Shown: positions 30,457 to 40,018, counted from the stretch's first letter. The stretch: 64,000 nucleotides of DNA from Trichomonas vaginalis G3 (GCF_026262505.1 NC_067203.1:12660392-12724391); one strand, 5' to 3'. Translations and numbers: made by a program. Notes: generated by a model from the sequence alone, not told the origin.

Positions 30457-31231
30457 ATGTTGTTCTATTTGCAAAGTACAGACCCAAACGAATACGGGAC
30501 AGTAAAGCTACAAACAAACTTAGGTCTACAGAATGAGGCGCTTGCATTCAGAATGGTTGACTTCAATACTATCGCTTTTCGTTATAACAGATGAAACAGA
30601 TTTCATGGAGATTGAAATAGATGGAAAGAAGCACGAAATAAGATTTCACAATAATGTAGAATATAAGATGGAAACATTAGCTGGAGTGTTAAATGCTCTC
30701 ATAAATACTACAATAAACAAGGATAACGAAGAAAACTTAATGAATGTTAAACTTATTGCAGGAGTTTTGAAGTTCAGTTATGCGAAGGAGTTTAAGATAC
30801 CAAGAATGAGTCATAGAGTACAACTTCTTTTGGGTGCATACCATATGACATTTCCTTTGAAAAGTGTTGACAAAACGATTGAGATGAAATCTGTTCCATA
30901 CGTATGTTATGGTAATTGTTTATACATTGAGTCTAAAATAGCTAATGTCACAGGCATTTCAGGAGTTAATAGTAAAGGTTCAGTAGAATATAAATCCTTC
31001 TGTTATGCAGTCAATTCAATGTTCATTCCAAACGTTCCTGTCATAGCAACTCATTTAGGTAAATGGGTTCGCATTAGTCCTCATAATTTGAAAGACATGC
31101 AATTCAGACTTGTTGACTTTCAAGGAGAGCCTGTAGAACTGAAGGCACCAGTGCGAATGACTGTTGAAGTTGACTTTTTAGAAAATATTAAATGCAACAG
31201 CTTACAAGAGAACTCAGAGCTAAAAATATAA
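30457..31231 (+). pseudogene. Penton (minor capsid, single jelly-roll), family I, broken
   Basis: Starts MLFYLQSTDPNEYGTVKLQT, the characteristic opening of Polinton penton proteins. Then FMEIEIDGKKHEIRFH, a jelly-roll core and near the C-terminus MQFRLVDFQGEPVELKAPVR, the usual 'L.D..G.P..L' end. It would form the pentameric vertices. Compare the family II penton at 45950-46753. About one break. It overlaps the next gene by 40 bases. Confidence 0.75.
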
Positions 31232-31434
31232 AGTATGAATGTTATGTATTAGGTCATGAACTTTGGTTGTTGCTGTTTGATGAAACAAATGAGTTAGTTA
31301 TGTCAGTCAAGAGAACAGAAAAATATTGTGTTAGTGAAAACTGCACCAAGTCAATAAGATTAGGTTTGCATTATGAAGATGAGTTCGATACTGTTGAAGA
31401 AGTTTTGGATAGATATTACAAATTGCTAACTTGA
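31192..31434 (+). CDS. 80-residue protein overlapping the penton gene
   Basis: MQQLTRELRAKNIKYECYVL, a small mixed protein with a hydrophobic strand (GHELWLLLFDE) and an acidic tail. It starts within the penton gene end (40-base overlap), so it is probably co-transcribed. No domain recognised; may be the family I counterpart of the 20724/45100 proteins by position. Confidence 0.5.
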   Translation: MQQLTRELRAKNIKYECYVLGHELWLLLFDETNELVMSVKRTEKYCVSENCTKSIRLGLHYEDEFDTVEEVLDRYYKLLT

Positions 31435-31451
31435 AATTTTTTTTGACTGAC

Positions 31452-31484
31452 GGCGCAAAGCGCCAAGATGGGCTCAAAGAGCCC
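31452..31484. terminator. Double hairpin between convergent genes
   Basis: GGCGCAAAGCGCC (31452-31464), five bases, GGGCTCAAAGAGCCC (31470-31484), located between the 80-residue gene and the convergent 204-residue gene. Same architecture as the mini-elements at 4917, 29837 and 34432; it could work as a bidirectional terminator. Confidence 0.6.
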
Positions 31485-31495
31485 TCCTGACTGCT

Positions 31496-32110
31496 TTAAT
31501 TTACTAAAACATATTTCAAACAAAGCTTATATTCAGTAGATAGTTTTGTATACTCGTTCGAATATTTATACTTAAACTCAACTCCTGTAGTTCCTGGTGT
31601 TTCAATGATGCGGATGTTACCTATTTTCATGAATAGTGGAGTTTGACCACAGCATTCGATTTCAGGGTCGAGATAGTCAATGACACATTGTTTCCCTGTT
31701 ATTCGTGATATAACATTTTCAAGGTCCTCCTTTGTTAGAATTATTTGGTTCTTGCTTATAAGATTTACCAAAAGCTTCTTATCGTCTTTGAGTAAAATTG
31801 TTTGATATAACTGAAGAAGGTAATGGTCTACGTTATCTGAAGGATTTGTTTGAACATTTGTGTAAGGGTTGTCGTTGGCTTCTCTTGAAAGAATTTGGTC
31901 CAGTGGTGGATACTCTAACTTAACATCTGACGTAGCGTTAGCGTTTGAAGCTGAGTTTAAATTCACGGATTTCAGCTCTGGTTCTGGTTCTTTCAAACAC
32001 TCTGAACTATAGTTCTTTATGACAATATTGTTTGTCGTTCGTGAGTCAACATTTGATGTTGGTTCAATTGGAACATTAACGGCACCAGCTAAGATGGATT
32101 TGCTTCTCAT
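31496..32110 (-). CDS. CCG-type virion protein, family I
   Basis: 204 residues, intact. The C-terminal half (LDPEIECCGQTPLFMKIGN, then GVEFKYKYSNEY) matches the family II protein at 45364-45945 (EPDIACCGVSYNVIDKIYVM; LNLKYSFPDV), with a shared helical region before it. The N-terminal half is disordered and S/N/P-rich. Both genes lie next to the penton gene. A structural or assembly role is likely; family not recognised. Divergent from 32136. Confidence 0.55.
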   Translation of the reverse strand: MRSKSILAGAVNVPIEPTSNVDSRTTNNIVIKNYSSECLKEPEPELKSVNLNSASNANATSDVKLEYPPLDQILSREANDNPYTNVQTNPSDNVDHYLLQLYQTILLKDDKKLLVNLISKNQIILTKEDLENVISRITGKQCVIDYLDPEIECCGQTPLFMKIGNIRIIETPGTTGVEFKYKYSNEYTKLSTEYKLCLKYVLVN

Positions 32111-32135
32111 TTCATATAGAATAAAAACCTTTTAT

Positions 32136-32538
32136 ATGTATGAAATGAACAATATACTCGACAAGGGTTTGAATGTAAAGCTAACGAATGAAAATATTGT
32201 TGAATTCACTGAGACAGGTGCTGTGTATAAAGATGTAGAACTACTGAACAAAAGAGCTAAGGGAAGAAGCAGGAACATGAACAAAGGGTGGAAGCCTATA
32301 AAAATTTATGTCAATGATGGCTCAGGAGGTTCAAACATAAAGTATGCAGAAAGTTATAGAGTTTATGCTCTCAAAGGTGAAAAGCCTTCATTTAAGAACA
32401 GCTATTCTAACGCATATCCTCAAAAAGCTAACGGATGGGGAAGTGGATGATATGAATGACAGCAAAAATATTAACAGAAATGGCGACAGAGATGCATGGA
32501 ATTTGTTTACCATCAGTCAATTGAAGGTTAAACTTTAA
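32136..32538 (+). pseudogene. Small Gly/Lys-rich protein, broken
   Basis: Starts MYEMNNILDKGLNVKLTNEN at 32136 (or the ATG at 32145), with AATAAAAACC upstream. Contains KGRSRNMNKGWKPIKIYVND and ends near 32538 in DAWNLFTISQLKVKL. Small, basic, no family recognised. Its end meets that of the convergent ATPase gene. Probably broken (about one break). Confidence 0.4.
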
Positions 32539-33422
32539 AACAATGTTGGTCGTTCCCATGGAATATTTTTGACTTTAATGGTATTAGTCATGATATGAAT
32601 CTCAAGGTATGAACGAGGAGAGATGAGAGACTTATATGCTTCCCAAATTTCTTCAAAAGGTAATGTTATACCTGACTGTTTCCAAATGTGTTCAATATCA
32701 TAACGTGAGAAACCTTGAAAGATAACGAAGTCAGTTATGAGACGTTTTATGTTTAAAGCAAGAAAACGCCATGTTTGCATAAGTATTGCTACAGTTAAGT
32801 GGTAATGTCTGACTTTAGTTATGATGTTAGCTAATGGTGAGTCTGGTTTTGACACTAAACCTTTTCCGGCGAAGTCGTCACAAACGAGCAGAGTGTTTGA
32901 AGGATACTTTTTGAAGGGGTATTTTGAAAGTTTTGACAGAATGTAGTTTGTAAGTCGTTTCATATCGTAAACTCCTGAGTATTGACGTAAGTGGTGTTTG
33001 TCAATAATTCTTTCCATCTCCTCAGAAGTCTTTTGCATTCCTGACTGTATAAATTCAACGATGGCATAATATTTCCTCTTACGTCGAATGTAACGTTGAA
33101 GAAATTCAATGAGTTCACTGTCTGGAACTTTAACGACAGAGGCTTGAACTTTTGACATAAATGTTTTCGCTGTTGAGTCCATAGAGTCTGAAGTTGCTGA
33201 TATAATGATTTGGTCATAATATGAGTCATTTCCTAAACGTTCTGTTATAAGAATATGACGAATGAGGTTAAATGTCTTTCCTGACCCCATCTTTCCACAA
33301 TAGAAATAAACACCATTTGAACAGAACTCATAGTCCTTACTGAAAGGAAGAATAAGAGAAGAGTTGAGCTTTTCACTGCTTTCATTCATGTCTTCATCTA
33401 CGTCATGTATTAAATGCTTCAT
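32535..33422 (-). CDS. FtsK/HerA-type DNA packaging ATPase (A32-like), family I
   Basis: 295 residues, intact. Walker A YCGKMGSGKT (residues about 41-50), Walker B NTLLVCDDFAG (about 176-186), then an arginine-bearing VRHYHLTVAILMQT sensor region. This pattern defines the genome-packaging ATPases of the PRD1-adenovirus lineage and Polintons. It would pump DNA into the capsid. It shares only 16 bases of intergenic space with the divergent gene at 33439. Homologue in family II: 48969-49841. Confidence 0.88.
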   Translation of the reverse strand: MKHLIHDVDEDMNESSEKLNSSLILPFSKDYEFCSNGVYFYCGKMGSGKTFNLIRHILITERLGNDSYYDQIIISATSDSMDSTAKTFMSKVQASVVKVPDSELIEFLQRYIRRKRKYYAIVEFIQSGMQKTSEEMERIIDKHHLRQYSGVYDMKRLTNYILSKLSKYPFKKYPSNTLLVCDDFAGKGLVSKPDSPLANIITKVRHYHLTVAILMQTWRFLALNIKRLITDFVIFQGFSRYDIEHIWKQSGITLPFEEIWEAYKSLISPRSYLEIHIMTNTIKVKNIPWERPTLF

Positions 33423-33438
33423 TTTATCTCCATTAAAA

Positions 33439-34320
33439 ATGCAAGTCAGAAATATTCAGAACATAGCACCGAGTCTAACTGACAAGAGTATAAAGATATA
33501 CTATGAACATGTTATGATGAAACCAACCAAAATTCAAGAAAGTCAGTATACTTATGAATATCCAAGACACTGGGTAGAGTATGTAGGAGGTGAGAAAGCT
33601 ATTGAAATCAGACAGGTTCGAAGTATTCCAGCAGGAAGAACAATATTATTGAAGAACTTTAATGTTTTGAGATATAATGATGAAACAAAGAAGCAAGATA
33701 GTTTCCCTGTTGCTGTGTATGTGAACTTAGATACAGGAGATGACATGAAAGTTTTTAATACAAAGCTTCAAACGGTAGTGAGAGAACAACTGACTGCGGA
33801 AGGACATCCATTACCTTCAGAAGTTACCATAGCATATAATTTTGAAACAAACTCAATAGATTTTAAAGTCATCTCTGCAAAGAAGTCAGGTTTTACATTT
33901 AATGAAGCAGATGTATATTCGAATGAAAACTTCAAAGCTATTGCATGGTTAGATAATGACGATTGCTTTAAGAAAATCTTTAAATTCAGTGACTCAACGA
34001 TGTCAATAGATGACCTTCGTGGAATGTTACCATCGACGTTTACAGTAGAAGGTTCAGCAGGATTGCTTACAAGATTGTCAATTGGTGGTATTTGGTCTCG
34101 TGAGAACATTGTTATAAAATCCAGTATAAGTGAATTTGCTGAAGAATCTATATTATGTCTTTCAAACTATATGTATTCGCCGCCGAAGCATTATAGTATA
34201 ACAAACTTTGTCAGTAAGTTTAACATAAGACTTGTCGAACCTTCTTCAATGAAAGATGTTGTGCTACCAAAAGATGGAAAGGATGGACTCATTATTGAGA
34301 TGATTTTAATAGCATATTAA
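33439..34320 (+). CDS. Virion-associated FxYPxxW-family protein
   Basis: 293 residues, starting MQVRNIQNIAPSLTDKSIKI at 33439 (an upstream extension of the frame lacks a match and overlaps the ATPase start). YTYEYPRHWVEYVGGEKAIE is shared with 4952-5809 and 61444-62284; all-beta looking, ending LIIEMILIAY. Structural role inferred from position among ATPase and small virion genes. Intact. Its stop codon directly abuts the next ATG. Confidence 0.55.
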   Translation: MQVRNIQNIAPSLTDKSIKIYYEHVMMKPTKIQESQYTYEYPRHWVEYVGGEKAIEIRQVRSIPAGRTILLKNFNVLRYNDETKKQDSFPVAVYVNLDTGDDMKVFNTKLQTVVREQLTAEGHPLPSEVTIAYNFETNSIDFKVISAKKSGFTFNEADVYSNENFKAIAWLDNDDCFKKIFKFSDSTMSIDDLRGMLPSTFTVEGSAGLLTRLSIGGIWSRENIVIKSSISEFAEESILCLSNYMYSPPKHYSITNFVSKFNIRLVEPSSMKDVVLPKDGKDGLIIEMILIAY

Positions 34321-34545
34321 ATGAGCTTGTTATTGAAGGTCATTCATGATGAAATAACTGTTGTAGAAGATGTTAGCAATTGTTCAGACATTTTGAAGCG
34401 TATAGATGAGATAAGAAAGAAGTTAGATAGACCGCAAAGTGGTGAGGGCGAAGCCCGTGAGAACGCTTATGTTTCATTGACTTTCTCCAGTAACGAGAAC
34501 TTTTATGAGATAATATTGAAGAGAGATGATTTTAATATGGTGTAA
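34321..34545 (+). CDS. 74-residue protein carrying an in-frame hairpin
   Basis: MSLLLKVIHDEITVVEDVSN, then a charged helix (ILKRIDEIRKKLDR) and YVSLTFSSNENFYEIILKRD. In the middle, CCGCAAAGTGG and GGGCGAAGCCC (34432-34456) encode PQSGEGEA in frame, the double-hairpin mini-element. Starts immediately at the stop of the previous gene and ends at the ATG of the next, so an operon-like packing. Function unknown. Confidence 0.5.
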   Translation: MSLLLKVIHDEITVVEDVSNCSDILKRIDEIRKKLDRPQSGEGEARENAYVSLTFSSNENFYEIILKRDDFNMV

Positions 34546-35073
34546 ATGGTAGCTTGGGCAGCTTTAGGCGCAATGGGAACAAAAGCATTAGCATTTGGAG
34601 CAAAAGCACTTGGAGCTTATGACGCAGTAAATAAAATGAGTGGAGGAAGGGTTTCGAATACATTAGATGCAAATAAAGGGAAGATTGGAGGCTGGGTTGC
34701 AAAGAAGTTAAGATTAAATAAAATAGGGCTCATAAATAAAGCATCCAATTTGATTGCGACTGAGTCAGAAAATGCTTTAGGAAAGGACGATGAGTTTGCA
34801 AAACACGCAAAAGACTTTAATGACCAGATGAAAGGTGAAACAATGCATTTAAATAGAGTCGATGGAACTAAAGAAAATGTTTCTTCTCCACCAGCGGTTT
34901 ATCCATACGGACCTTATGGAATGTATGGAAACCCTTATGAACGACCATTTGACCCATTGACTGGTGGAAGTAATTGGTATCATTATGGACGAAGAAGAAA
35001 GACAGTCAAGTTGGAGACAGACGTGAAGAAAGCAACTAAAAAGAAACCAAGGAAGAGAGTTATAAAGCAATGA
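34546..35073 (+). CDS. Gly/Ala-rich amphipathic virion-type protein
   Basis: 175 residues. N-terminal 60 residues are Ala/Gly-rich and amphipathic (WAALGAMGTKALAFGAKALG), the middle is polar, then a Tyr/Pro/Gly segment (YPYGPYGMYGNPYERPFDPL) and a very basic tail (KKATKKKPRKRVIKQ). Resembles in layout 58646-59041 and the pVI-like peptides: membrane-active N-terminus and DNA-binding C-terminus would fit a core or vertex protein (inference). Intact. Confidence 0.5.
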   Translation: MVAWAALGAMGTKALAFGAKALGAYDAVNKMSGGRVSNTLDANKGKIGGWVAKKLRLNKIGLINKASNLIATESENALGKDDEFAKHAKDFNDQMKGETMHLNRVDGTKENVSSPPAVYPYGPYGMYGNPYERPFDPLTGGSNWYHYGRRRKTVKLETDVKKATKKKPRKRVIKQ

Positions 35074-35081
35074 ATTCAACA

Positions 35082-35120
35082 GGGTGAAAAAAGAGGTGAG
35101 ATCTCACCACTTCACCTAAA
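35082..35120. repeat. GGTGAGATCTCACC palindrome cluster
   Basis: GGGTGAAAAAAGAGGTGAGA then TCTCACCACTTCACCTAAA, 9 bases downstream of the preceding stop codon. From 35121 to 35211 only AT-rich spacer and a T-rich promoter-like stretch. Confidence 0.7.
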
Positions 35121-35211
35121 TTTATTTTTGTGCTATGTTTTCATACGTGTGAGGGTGGTGATATCATTAATTTTTAAGTTTATTTTTTATTTTATTTTTA
35201 TTTGGATGTAA

Positions 35212-35496
35212 ATGACAGAACAAAAGCAACTCATTCGAATTCCACAGTATAACAAACATACATTTAAACATTTATTCTTCCTTCCTGAGCATAACATGTT
35301 CTTTCAAATACATCCGAGACCAGTTGACTTTTCATTGACTGTGTATAAAGATAGAAATAGTTATATCATTAAACCATATGATGACGAAGGTAAGTTATGT
35401 AAATTGTACGTTAAGAAGTTAGAGAAAGTTTATGGCTTCAAGTATGACTACAATAGGGTTAACACTGATGATGAAGATATTGAGGAAAATTTATGA
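35212..35496 (+). CDS. 94-residue terminal-repeat protein (copy 2)
   Basis: Almost identical to 8967-9251 (MTEQKQLIRIPQYN start, DDEDIEENL end). It lies 230 bases from the element end in both copies, within the terminal inverted repeat. The frame is intact in both copies. Function unknown. Confidence 0.6.
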   Translation: MTEQKQLIRIPQYNKHTFKHLFFLPEHNMFFQIHPRPVDFSLTVYKDRNSYIIKPYDDEGKLCKLYVKKLEKVYGFKYDYNRVNTDDEDIEENL

Positions 35497-35725
35497 GAAC
35501 ATTAGTGAAGTCGTTAGTGAGAATGATAGTGAGAACGTTTATTTTTACATTAGTGAGTTCGTTAGTGAAGTGAAGTGGGTGGTGGTTTTGTAAATATTTA
35601 AGGTTAAGTTAGTGTTGTCGTTTGTGTTGTAAAATATACGTTAACGGTTTTGTAAAGTGTCAAACCATTATCTTGGGTGAAGGTGGAAACGCAGTGCCAC
35701 CATAACCAAGATAACCATACTAACT
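35497..35725. repeat. Family I Polinton right terminus with hairpin (element E)
   Basis: TTAGTGAGTTCGTTAGTGA-type repeats, the box TTAACGGTTTTGTAAAGTGT (35641-35660), then hairpin 35668-35714: arms TTATCTTGGGT/AACCAAGATAA and GGTGG/CCACC around ACGCAGTG. The element ends TACTAACT at 35725, immediately followed by ankyrin coding sequence. Confidence 0.75.
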
Positions 35726-36274
35726 GCAGAATTGCTTATTAAAAATGGTGCAATTGTCAATATAAGAAATCTTGAAGGAAATACACCATTACAACTTGCA
35801 GCAGAAAATAATTCTAAGGAAATGATTGAATTTTTGATGATGAACGGAGCAAATATTTCCGATCGAAATAATGCCGATAAATCTGCTGTTTATTTGGCAG
35901 CAGAAAATGATGCTAGTGATGCTGCAGAAGCCCTTATATTACATGGTGCAAATGTTAATGAAACATATAATTACGGAGAAACAGTTCTTCATATTGCAGC
36001 AGAATTAAATCAAGAGAATGTAGCATCTGTTTTGGTTTCTCATGGTGCAATCATCAACGCTAAAGAGTATGAAAATGGCTCAACCGCGCTTCATAAAGCT
36101 GCAATGAAAGGCAACACTAATATTGTGGAAATTCTTCTTTCACATGGGGCTGATGTTAATTCAAAAGATTCTTCTCGGAAAACAGCTCTTGATTATGCAA
36201 AAGAAAATGGCAATGAGAAAATTGCAGAACTTTTAATATCGAATGGTGCAATTCCCAATTCAATGGATAATTAA
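35726..36274 (+). pseudogene. Ankyrin-repeat protein, 3' part cut by Polinton E
   Basis: An open frame starting at the element border (AELLIKNGAIVNIRNLEGNT) and ending at 36274. About five and a half ankyrin repeats are visible, with the typical T. vaginalis pattern TALHKAAMKGNTNIVEILLS followed by HGADVN. T. vaginalis has a very large family of such proteins, usually with a DUF3447 N-terminal region. The 5' part of the gene is not in the window, so the Polinton inserted in the coding region and the remaining piece has no natural start. The repeats themselves are undamaged. Confidence 0.85.
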
Positions 36275-36377
36275 AATTATTCAAATAATGATTTATTTTT
36301 CTATAATAAACAATATTTATTCTAAAAAAAAATAATAATGTTTTATGATCAGCATTGTTGATAAAGATATATTGATA

Positions 36378-37681
36378 TAGGGTGTCCAAAGGTGTGTTTA
36401 GCACAAACCTGAATACTGCGAATAGAAATAAACAAGTTACATATATATAAAGTTTATTTAAATATAATCACCATTGGATTCAATCACGCGTTCGCAGCGA
36501 TCGATCCAGGCTTGAAAGACACGCTTTAAATCATCATGAGAAAATTGCTCAAATTGCTCTCTTACAAAATTTTCAAGATCATCTGGACTCGCGAATTCGC
36601 GTCCTTCAGCTCTCTTTTTTAGCGTGCCGAATAAATAAAAGTCAGAGGGTGCAATATCAGGTGAATAAATTGGGTTTGGAACAACTTTGACATTGTTTTC
36701 CACCAAGTAATTCATTACCTTATGACTTTTGTGAACTCTTGAATTATCAAAATGAATTGCAAACTTTTGTTTTTGTTGTTTGGATTTCTCAAACTCATCA
36801 GAATTGATAATTTGAGTAAGAACATTGTCAATTAGATACTGAGCATTCATCGTATTAGGTTTTTGAAGAATATCAATTGCGATGATGCCATTCACGCCCC
36901 AAAAAACCGACAACATCATCATTGGTGTGTCAATTTTTTTCTTCGGGAATGTTTGCGGATTTTCATCCTTCGGGATCCACATGATTTTGGCTTCTGTTGC
37001 ATATTGAAACCAAGACTCGTCCCCTGTTACTAAAAAGCGAAACTTCTTGGATTGATACGCACCCAATATAGAGAGGAGCTCTTTCGAAGATTGGACTCTA
37101 GATTTTTTTTGAACTGAATTAAGGTTGTGCGGAACCCAACGTGTATACGCTAGTTTGTAGTTCAAATAATTGTGCAGATAATAACTGACTGTTGTACGTG
37201 GTATCTTTGTCATCTCCTCTATCCTTCTGAGTGATGCTCTTGGGTCTTCATCTAGCGCTTGAAGAATTGCTTTGATTTTTCTTTGATCCGGCGATTTTTT
37301 GTCAATTTTTATGATGGGCGCCTTTTTGTTCATGAAGTGATACATCCTAACATGATACGTTACAGTGGAATAGCTAGGAGCATCCATACCGAAGCATTTT
37401 ACCAATGTCTCGTAGATTTTTTTACAGTCTTTGCATTTTTTTGCAAGAGCGAGGATGTTTTCTTTATGATTCATTAAAAAAATGAAAAAAATCCCGCCAA
37501 AATTTCCCGCGAAACCGCCTCTTGTCTCAAAATTCATTTTATATCCCGGCATGGCGCCAAAATACAACATACTCATCATATACATATATTCATATTTTTT
37601 ATTATATATTTATAATCAGCATATATCTCCTTTAATAGTCTCATATAGAGCGCTGTGCTAAACGCACCTTTGGACACCCTA
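36378..37681 (-). mobile_element. Mariner transposon (Tvmar1-like), complete
   Basis: 1304 bp bounded by inverted repeats of about 28 bp: TAGGGTGTCCAAAGGTGTGT... on the left and its complement with one difference (GTGCGTTT for GTGTGTTT) on the right, flanked by the TA target duplication (36376-36377 and 37682-37683). It contains one intact transposase gene. Lies between the ankyrin fragment and the POMP pseudogenes. Confidence 0.93.
36458..37474 (-). CDS. Mariner transposase (DD34D)
   Basis: 338 residues from MNHKENILALAKKC; a longer frame upstream exists but this start gives the normal mariner length. The catalytic residues are TGDESWF (D152), AIHFDNSRVH (D243) and YSPDIAPSDFYLFG (D278), giving 34 residues between the second and third D. 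The linker motif TRWVPHNL and the two N-terminal helix-turn-helix regions are in place. No stop or frameshift. It cuts and pastes the element at TA sites. Codon use is AT-rich like the host. Confidence 0.93.
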   Translation of the reverse strand: MNHKENILALAKKCKDCKKIYETLVKCFGMDAPSYSTVTYHVRMYHFMNKKAPIIKIDKKSPDQRKIKAILQALDEDPRASLRRIEEMTKIPRTTVSYYLHNYLNYKLAYTRWVPHNLNSVQKKSRVQSSKELLSILGAYQSKKFRFLVTGDESWFQYATEAKIMWIPKDENPQTFPKKKIDTPMMMLSVFWGVNGIIAIDILQKPNTMNAQYLIDNVLTQIINSDEFEKSKQQKQKFAIHFDNSRVHKSHKVMNYLVENNVKVVPNPIYSPDIAPSDFYLFGTLKKRAEGREFASPDDLENFVREQFEQFSHDDLKRVFQAWIDRCERVIESNGDYI

Positions 37682-37766
37682 TATTATGCAAGGATGTCAG
37701 AAAGTTGTAAGTGCACCCTTAAAGCCATTTTTGTCGACCTTATATATCTTATTTCAAACTATAATA

Positions 37767-39900
37767 CAGCCAAATTCGAAAATCATGAAAACAGATATTA
37801 TTTAACTTTCTTGAATTAATCTTTTGGTATATTTTTACTCCTTAGTAGCTACTTGTCCTAACTGTAGTCTTAATTAACTTAAAATATTAAATCAATGACG
37901 ATGTGGGAATTTGAAATGGAAATATTCAATGGATTTTGTTTTATCTATTGATTTGAGATATAAACATTCAACGGATTCTGTTTTATTGATAATTGCAAAT
38001 TCTGCTTGACAATTACCAGTTGAAAGATGAATCAAATTGTTAGTAAATAGTCCTCTTGTTGTGTATTTATCTGATTTAGCTGAATAATATCCAACAGCAT
38101 CCTGTAGAACTTTTCATTTGTTGATGAAACTACGACATTATCATACAATGTAAAAAAAAATAGAATATTCATTTTCAGTTCCTGCATCGAAAATGGAACT
38201 TTCAATTAAAAAGTTTAAGTTATCTGTATCAACTTTTGTATATGAAAATTGGCCATTAACTTTGCCTTTAATTCAGCAAAAATAATGGATTATTATGATG
38301 ATTTCAATAAAAATGTCAAAAAACGCCGCTTCATTTTAGGGGAAAATACTCAACTGTCTGAATCGATCCGGATCCCATATTTATGATTCACTACTTTTTT
38401 TTCGCCAAAATTTAACTTAAGTTTATTTAAATAAAGATGATTCTCGGATATAAATGATTCATCTTTGGTTTGAATTATGTTTGTCTTCGAAATCGTTTAC
38501 TATTCATTAATAAATAGAAAAATTTCACATTTATATTTTAATGAATCAGGGATATCAATATTCAAAAGAGGACAGTCATTTTCAAATGAAAACAGATATT
38601 GTTTAACTTTTAGAATTAATCTTTTGGTTATTTATTTACTCATTAGTAGCTACTCGTCTTAACTGTATGCAGAAATCATGTAGGACTTGAGCTTAATTAA
38701 CTTAAAATATTTAATCATCGCCGACGTGGGAATTTGTGAGAGAAAAATTCAATGGATTTAGTTTTATCTATTGATCTGATAATTGCAAATTCTGCTTGGC
38801 AAATATCAGTTGAAAAATGAATCAATTTGTTAATAAATAGTCCTCTTTGATTAGTAGGTTCTACAGTTCAATAAAATGTTGATGAAATCGAATTGTCAAT
38901 GTAACAACTATCAACTGTTAATTGATCATAATAGTTACATATCAAACATGAACGTTCAGGAGCAGTGTTGTTAATAAAAGAACAACTTTTTACAGTAAGA
39001 GAATTTTGTTCATGGTAAATAATTCCATATGGTGATTGTCTATTAGTATTATTTATAATATTACATGAATCAATCAAAGCGTTATAACGAAAATTTAATA
39101 TATCACTATCTGTTCCTAAATTATTAACAACAGTTGAATAGTTAAATGTTGTTGTGTATTTATCTGATTTAGCTCTATAATTGTCCTGCAGGTTGCCATT
39201 TAGCTTTATTTGATGAGAAATTTGTTGATGAAACTACAATACTATCATACAATGTTTCAAAAATAGAATATTCACTTTCATTTCCTGCATTGAAAATGGA
39301 ACTTTCAATAATAAAGTTTATGTTATCTGTGTCAACTTTTGTATATGAAATTTGGCCTTCTCCTTGACCTTTGCATTTTGTACAACAGAATTTGCGTTGA
39401 ACAATTGAACTATTCTTGTCAATTTGGTAGTAAACGCAACTTCCACTTGATGTTGAAGTGCAATTAATAAAAGAACAGCGGTTATGTAGGAATAAAGTGT
39501 TGGAAATAGAATTAAAATAGATAACTCGGTCATGGTCATCAAAGAAGTTGCATTCATCTAAGAAATATTGCTTTTTCCCTCCTGAGATATTGCAATTTTG
39601 ACATTTTATGGTATTTTCTCCTGAAAATTTAGTATTGAAGTAGGATTCCCAAATGTCAACATCTTCAGCAAATAACTTTCTCTTTAATTCAGCAAAAATA
39701 ATGGATTATTGTGACGATTTCAATAAAAATGTCAAAAAACGCCGCTTCATTTTAGTGGTAAATACTCAACTGTCTGAATCGATCCGGATCCCATATTTAT
39801 GATTCACTACTTTTTTTTTCACCAATCTTTAACTTGAGTTCATTTAAATCCCCAGATCCAGTAAAATAATGGTAATGAGTATAAAGATGATTCCAACTTC
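37767..39900 (-). pseudogene. Tandem decayed beta-helix (POMP-like) surface protein genes
   Basis: Minus-strand stretches show the right-handed beta-helix repeat of the large T. vaginalis POMP-like family: MIDSCNIINNTNRQSPYGII and VKSCSFINNTAPERSCLICN at 38868-39077; KLFAEDVDIWESYFNTKFSG to NFSSNKAKWQPAGQL at 39175-39690, with HNRCSFINCTSTSSG between. The region is duplicated: 37767-38420 and 38585-39850 share long segments (e.g. GAATCGATCCGGATCCCATA at both 38362 and 39778), the second copy being longer. Both are broken by several stops and frameshifts, and no start codon in good context is visible. Family membership is clear for the 39-kb copy, inferred for the other. Confidence 0.7.
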
Positions 39901-39983
39901 ATTTGGATTTCCCATATGTAATGATCCAAAGAAATTTATGGATGTCTTATGCTATATTAAATCGCATAGTGTATTTTAGTTTT

Positions 39984-39989
<6 letters not shown>

Positions 39990-40018
<29 letters not shown>

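Larger units (their letters stand above)
21336..35725. mobile_element. Polinton E (family I), half from polymerase to terminus
   Basis: Complementary half to element A: polymerase (minus strand), small gene, KilA-N gene, second KilA-N/T5orf172 gene, 274-residue-type gene, integrase, long fibre, penton, small genes, packaging ATPase, virion-type genes, terminal module with the 94-residue gene and hairpin. The right end at 35725 (TACTAACT) lies in an ankyrin-repeat gene. The left 3 kb are heavily broken (more than ten breaks), whereas most genes from 30 kb on read whole. The contrast may reflect poor sequence near the gap as much as age. Confidence 0.87.
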
